64,000 nucleotides of DNA, from NCBI GenBank assembly GCA_025531455.1, contig JAMYHL010000035.1, forward strand, positions 1 through 64,000, read 5' to 3'. Of the stretch, positions 59,238 through 64,000 are shown piece after piece. Position numbers and translations under genes: made by a program. The notes beneath the pieces are model-generated. The model saw nothing but the letters and a program-made list of their open reading frames with translations, searched no databases and had not been told where the DNA came from. The stretch comes from Apiotrichum sp. Y4204 (Eukaryota > Basidiomycota > Tremellomycetes > Trichosporonales > Trichosporonaceae). Position 1 is the stretch's first letter. Each line of letters begins with the position of its first letter.

Positions 59238-60874
59238 ATGACAGAAGTAGATTCACGTCCCCCTCCCTCGCTACCGGTGCCCCACGGCGTACGACCGGTA
59301 AGTGCTGCGTGTTGGTTGTTCAGACGCTTTCGTACTGATAGCGAAGGCTCGCATTCCTCCACGTTCACCAGTTGCACCCTCGGCGCGCCCGCCGCTTCCA
59401 GGCCGACGACAGTCAAATGAGTCTTCCGCTACACGTCCTCGACTTGGAGTTGTTGGACCGGGGAAGACGCGCACACCACCCCCACTCCCGCAACGCAATG
59501 GAAGCCCGTCGGTCTTCAGTGGTCGCGAAGGGAGCGTTTATACCCGTCGAGGGGAAACCATTACCAGCCCTCCTCCTGCTGTGCGTTGCCATCCGCCTTT
59601 GAAAGCAAGCCGTAGCATGTCCTCTAACCTCACAGGAACTGGAGCTATTTGCCCATCACTGCCGCGTCTTCTACCTGTTCCAAGAGGGCGAGGCCGAGTC
59701 TGGTGACTACATTTCAAGAACACTTGCACGCTTGAAACCTGCTCATCGCGCTGCGTACACCCGAGTTCAGAGCCAGCTGCGTGCCCAAGCCCACTTGCAT
59801 CATCTCCGCGTACGGATCTCCTCGTTCCACGCGCTGATCGCTGCCAACGCGCCCAACTCGGGTCTGTCAGGACCAGCTCGTTCTGAGATTGGAGGATCGC
59901 GGGCACAGGCTGAACGTGCCGACCGACTGTCATTCTTCTTGCGCAAGTGGGGAGGGAGCGCGGGCGCCCTTGAACCCTTCTTTCGCGGACTGTGGTCAGT
60001 GTTTCGTCTTCAGAGTCGTGGCGACCTGTCTCGTGGCGGTGGCGGTCCCCGTTGCGTAGTGTGGGAAATCGACGACGCCGTGTTTCTGGAGTCTGGGTGA
60101 GTGGCTCAACATAAAACAAAGCTGATCTTCAGTGGCCCCGAATTTATGCACGAAGCGTTAGTGATCATGAAGGGTGTTCTTGGGTTTGAAGAGCAAGCTC
60201 TCTGCGACCCGCCGAGGATGCGTCGCATCCCTACCACCGACGTTTTAACACCACCTGGTACCGACCCATTCACGGACAACTCGCCGCCACCCATGCAGCA
60301 GATGCGCAAAACATCGGGACGTGGCCCCGCACCGCCTCCGCCGCCATCGCGTCGCCGCCCAACGAATAGCAGCCTGACACCCGTCGAGGACCCGACGATG
60401 CCGTTGCTGGCCGGATCGTCAATTCAGACGGCCCCGGTCTCGCCAGTGCTACTCCCACCGTCTAGTCCGTCGCCGGCTCCGAGCGAGGACGAAGAGGAGG
60501 CTGATGCCGAAGAAGAAGCCGACTTGAACAAGGCGAGGTTCCGCATCTGGACATTCCCTGCGCACATTACGGACCAGGAGGCGGAAAACCTCATGAGCCT
60601 TTTCCCCCGTTACCTTCAGCGCCCAGATACGCGCTTCCCCTTTCCTCGTCACCGGCTGAAGGATTTGGAGCTGGGCAGCGGACCATGGCACACCGTCATG
60701 GTCGAGGGCGTGCAGGTCTCGCTCCCCAAGGTCGAGTGTGAAGATGAGGCCGGTGTCGTGCGTGCTGGCACGGGACGTGTCTGGGTTGGCAACGATGAAC
60801 GTCTGGACGGATGGATGGGTGGAACGTGGTTCCGATTCAAGCGGTGGTGGCGTAGACTGTTTGGCCGTGGATAA
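59238..60874 (+). CDS. Unknown protein with Pro-rich N-terminus and W/R-rich tail
   Basis: Four exons (59238-59297, 59347-59580, 59636-60096 and 60133-60874) sum to 1497 nt, 498 aa, all in frame. The N-terminal 100 residues are Pro/Arg/Ser-rich (PPLPQRNGSPSVFSG), followed by an alpha-helical region (ELELFAHHCRVFYLFQEGE, YISRTLARLKPAHRAAYTRV, RADRLSFFLRKWGG), then CVVWEIDDAVFLESG joined across an intron to GPEFMHEALVIMKGVLGFEE. A long Pro/Ser/Glu-rich linker precedes a second folded block (RFRIWTFPAHITDQEAENL, GPWHTVMVEGVQVSLPKVE). The last residues, GGTWFRFKRWWRRLFGRG, form a basic aromatic amphipathic tail. I do not recognise the family. It faces PRP24 tail to tail. Confidence 0.75.
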
Positions 60875-61100
60875 GACCGGTCATGCACGATTAAACGGAC
60901 TCGAGAAGTTACAGAACGATACCCAAGAGAGTACAGCAGCGAATACCGAAGTGCATACCAATGCCAACACGGAAAGGACAATCGAGCGGAATGTAGCCCC
61001 GTCTCGGGAGGCGGTGCGATCCTGGACCACATGGACTCGGGAGTGTAAAATTCACGTCTTCAAACACAAATGCATGTACATTGACTGTGTACAACCGCGA
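60875..61100. other. Convergent 3' ends
   Basis: 226 bases between the stop of the unknown gene and the stop of PRP24. No feature seen. Confidence 0.5.
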
Positions 61101-64000
61101 TCACTTGCTCGTTTTTGCACGCTTAGCTTCAGATCCTTCGTCACCGTCGGCATCTTCGAGAGAATGTTTCTGTCCCGACGACGATGCTGCAGGACTTGCA
61201 TCGGCTGCACTCTCAACTGCCGGGGCACCAGATGTCGCGTGTTGCTTTTCTTGCAGCTTGTCCTTGCGCTGTTCATTTGTGGCCGTCATGAACTCGCGGA
61301 ACGCGTCCTGGCCTGAGCCAGTCGGAGGTGCTGCCGGGGCAGTGGCTGCTGCTGCTTTAGGGGGGACATACGCGCCACGAACGGCCTTGGCACCCTTTTG
61401 CGCACGGGGCCGAGGCTGGAACCCAAGCGAGGATGTTGGAGCAGCTGACGCGGCGCTGGCTGCTGCATTGGCGCTCTTCGTAGGCGCTTCCATCTGGCGC
61501 CGAGCTCCTTGCTCTCCTACACGGACAGTTACGCCATTAAACTCGAATGGCTTCATGAGCAACAGACCGGCGTCCTGACCATCAGCTTTCGATGCGCATT
61601 TCTACTCACTGCTTGAGATTCAAGCTCCACCAAAGCCTCATTCGTGGCCGCAAACACCTCGAGACGCCGTACTGCCACGAGCTTTTCGAGCTCCTGCTGC
61701 AACAGGCCCTCTTGGGTGTTTGGCGGGAGATCGTAGAGACAGAGTTGGCGACCGCGGCGGTCCGCTGCTTCTTCCCTTGCGTTGAATCCCGATGGTGCAG
61801 AAGTCGTTGGGGCGCCGCTAGGGCCGGGGCGCCTGATGATCAGCATTGCACACGAGCCAAGCCGGATACTCACGGGGCACGCTTCTTGTTGCTATGGTTC
61901 GGGTCGCTGATTGTCACCTTGAGGCGGCGTCCGTGGTATTGTGTGCCGTCAAGCCCAGCGATAGCAGCTTTGGCTTCTTCCTGTTCCTGATCAGCAGTGT
62001 CCTGATGGTTCAGCGACAGTGATGATCGAAGTCAGGCACTTTGATCCCCGCGAACGTTGGAGCCTCATGAATCACGACACATCCGCCCTTCTATTACGGA
62101 CCTGAGTTGACATTTCCACAAACGCGATGCCCTTGCAGACACGCTTGACAGGATCCCAGGGAAGGTTGAGCCCGACAATATTTCCGTACTGTGATGTGTT
62201 AGTTACGGCAATGTGGAAACTGCCCTGGCAGCACTTGCCGTCTACAAAGCAGGCGTACCTTTGCGAACAGCTGGTGCAGGGCATTCTCAGTCGACTTGCT
62301 GTTGAGTCCACCAACAAAGAGTGTGGAGTTGGACTCATCACTGCGCTTCTTCTTTGCCGATGGGTCCGAGATCACCACTGTCATCCCGAACTCGCCCCCG
62401 TCCGGCTTGAAATTGTGCAGCACCAAAGCCTCCTGTGCAGATGCCTAGCGCTGTTAGCCCGAGCTGTTCCTAGATGACAATAAGGTCTACTCACAGGGGA
62501 TTCCATGGTGATGTAACAGAACCGCCGAGAATCAGCAAATTTCCGACTGGGCCACCGAGTTTGCAAAATTCTGCCGTACTAATTACTCGTTAATGACGAT
62601 CTCGTTTGCCCTCTAGGATCACACGTACCTGAGAGAACAGCTTTCGCAACGCTGCGTCATCTGTGCCTCGACCGAAATTTGTCACAAACAGTGTCGATCG
62701 CCATAGCATGGCCACATGAATCTCGTTCCCATCCAGTTTTCTTCTGTCCTTTTCGAGAACGCCGGGTAGAGCATCGGCAAAACGGAATTCCACTAGAGCA
62801 ACCTCTGTATCCCTGTCGTCGTCGCTGGGAAGAATTGTACATTCCCGGACTTTGCCCCACTACAATCCGTGTCAGCGTGGCGGTCATGATTGCCCTGGTT
62901 AATGTCAACAAGAGCACTCACATTCTCGAAGAACTGTTGAACTCGCTCAGCGGTGGTGCCTTGCTTCAGCCCAGTTACTAGGATGGTGGTATTCTCGCGA
63001 TCACTGACGGCGTCAGCATGGGGGCGGGTCCCTAATGACTCACCGTTTGATATGGGGAACGCCTTCGGATTCATCGTTGGTAGCTGCAGGTAGCGCGGCA
63101 TTGTCATGGACTGGCTCGGTATGTTGTTTCACCGCTGCCGAAATTGTGACAGCCTCTGCGGCCTCAGCACCAGTAACAGCTGACGCCTCAGGCGCCGCCG
63201 CAGCGTACGCCTCTGCTGCGAGACGGTACTGCTCTGCAGCGGCGATCTGCTGCTTTTCTGCCTCCTGTTGTCTCCTGCGATTCACTTTCGCTTGCTCCTT
63301 GTCGATTCGTCTCCGAGCGTCAACAACGGTATCCACAGTGCCGTGGATGTTCTCAAACAGAAGGAAGGCGTCATAGACAGCCTCGGGCCAGTCGAGATCT
63401 GTCCGTGCAATCGACTTTTGATACGTCGCACGGGTGGCCTCAAAGTCCCCGGTTTGCGCTTGAGCCTGGGCCACCAGAATGACCCGTTGATACGAAGACA
63501 AGCGGGATTTGATCGGCTGATCGAGGACGGCAAGGACGCCGGGGAGTAGCTCCGGAGCCGCATTCTCGGCCTGCAAGGTGAGCACGACTACAGTAATGGT
63601 TACTTACCCAGGCAATAAAGAACTTTTCCAGTCGAAGCGAAGCATCACCGTCCTTGTGGTCTATCTGAGTTAGCTTTCATAACGACTTCGATATGCTTAC
63701 GGTGTAAAACGGTCTCCAGGGCTGTCGTGAGGTTCACGAACACTGGATGCTCAACTAAATGGTCAGTATCTTTTAGACTTCGTTACATACGTGTAGGTTC
63801 AATAGAGTGGAATCGCCTGTGAAGGATCGCTGCATGGCAGAAGAGCACGTCAACGAGAGCAGATATCGGTTGTTGGTTTCCGGTCATGATGTTCGTTGCT
63901 TTTTCTACCGAGGTCTCGATTGCCGGAATCTCGTTGTTCTTCTCCTGAGGCTGTCAGCAGTTGAGAGAAACTTGACGGCCACTTGAACTCACAAGAGCAA
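61101..64000 (-). CDS. PRP24: U6 snRNP factor Prp24/SART3-like, partial
   Basis: Anneals U4 and U6 snRNA during tri-snRNP recycling. The 5' part runs off the right edge. The visible N-terminal portion has HAT-like helical repeats (LSSYQRVILVAQAQAQTGDF, PEAVYDAFLLFENIHGTVDT) and a charged, Ala/Gln-rich linker. Four RRMs follow: TTILVTGLKQGTT; STLFVTNFGRGTDDAALRKL; STLFVGGLNSKSTENALHQL with its RNP1-like KGIAFVEMS; and a divergent one starting RQLCLYDLPPNTQEGLL. A conserved-looking motif GQDAFREFMTA resembles the LSm-interaction motif of the family, but here a further 60-odd residues (Ala/Ser/Glu/Lys-rich, ending RAKTSK) come after it. HAT repeats plus RRMs match SART3 and fission yeast Prp24; baker's yeast lacks HAT repeats. 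Short introns cut each RRM. The stop is at 61101. Confidence 0.88.

Overview
The window looks like nuclear DNA of a basidiomycete yeast or filamentous relative, most likely a tremellomycete and perhaps of the Trichosporonales. The reasons are many very short GT-AG introns (about 33 to 75 nt), dense genes on both strands, a CAS1-type polysaccharide O-acetyltransferase, and MIC10, MDM35, ORM, chitin synthase and mitochondrial synthetase homologues. The taxon is inferred from gene content; no marker gene fixes it. I see no rRNA, tRNA, CRISPR array or intact transposon.

Layout. 1-8.4 kb is gene-poor: only a bZIP factor (2140-3541, -) is convincing. 8.4-23.9 kb holds mitochondrial IleRS (-), an ERCC6L2-like SNF2 ATPase (+), D-arabinono-1,4-lactone oxidase (-), an M50B-like membrane metalloprotease (-), MIC10 (+) and a small single-pass membrane protein (-). 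25-34 kb holds a protein with a decayed RNase H-like fold (+), CAS1 (+) and NAD-dependent methylene-THF dehydrogenase (-). 36-48 kb holds a GPI de-N-acetylase with an extra N-terminus (+), an unrecognised protein (-), chitin synthase (+), an MDM35 homologue with a large insertion (+) and a PPR protein (-). 48-64 kb holds an RBM42-like RRM protein (+), ORM/ORMDL (+), RIO1 kinase (-), a TspO-family protein (+), an unrecognised protein (+) and a PRP24/SART3-like splicing factor running off the right edge (-).

These are mostly housekeeping genes and not one operon-like system. Themes that recur are mitochondria (IleRS, MIC10, MDM35, PPR, ALO1, possibly TspO and an MTD1 isoform), the cell surface (CAS1, chitin synthase, GPI12) and RNA (PRP24, RBM42, RIO1). 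Where I spliced genes by hand (bZIP, MIC10, the small membrane protein, the RNase H-like gene, CAS1, GPI12, MDM35, PPR, RBM42, TspO and the 59.2 kb gene), the exons sum to a multiple of three and stay in frame.

The most interesting signals are an apparently domesticated, catalytically decayed RNase H-like gene (24974-27718), a run of genes with coding micro-exons of 5 to 12 nt, the 131-residue spacer inside a twin-CX9C protein, stop-free introns whose length is a multiple of three, and an E-box held between inverted CCAAT boxes in the chitin synthase promoter.
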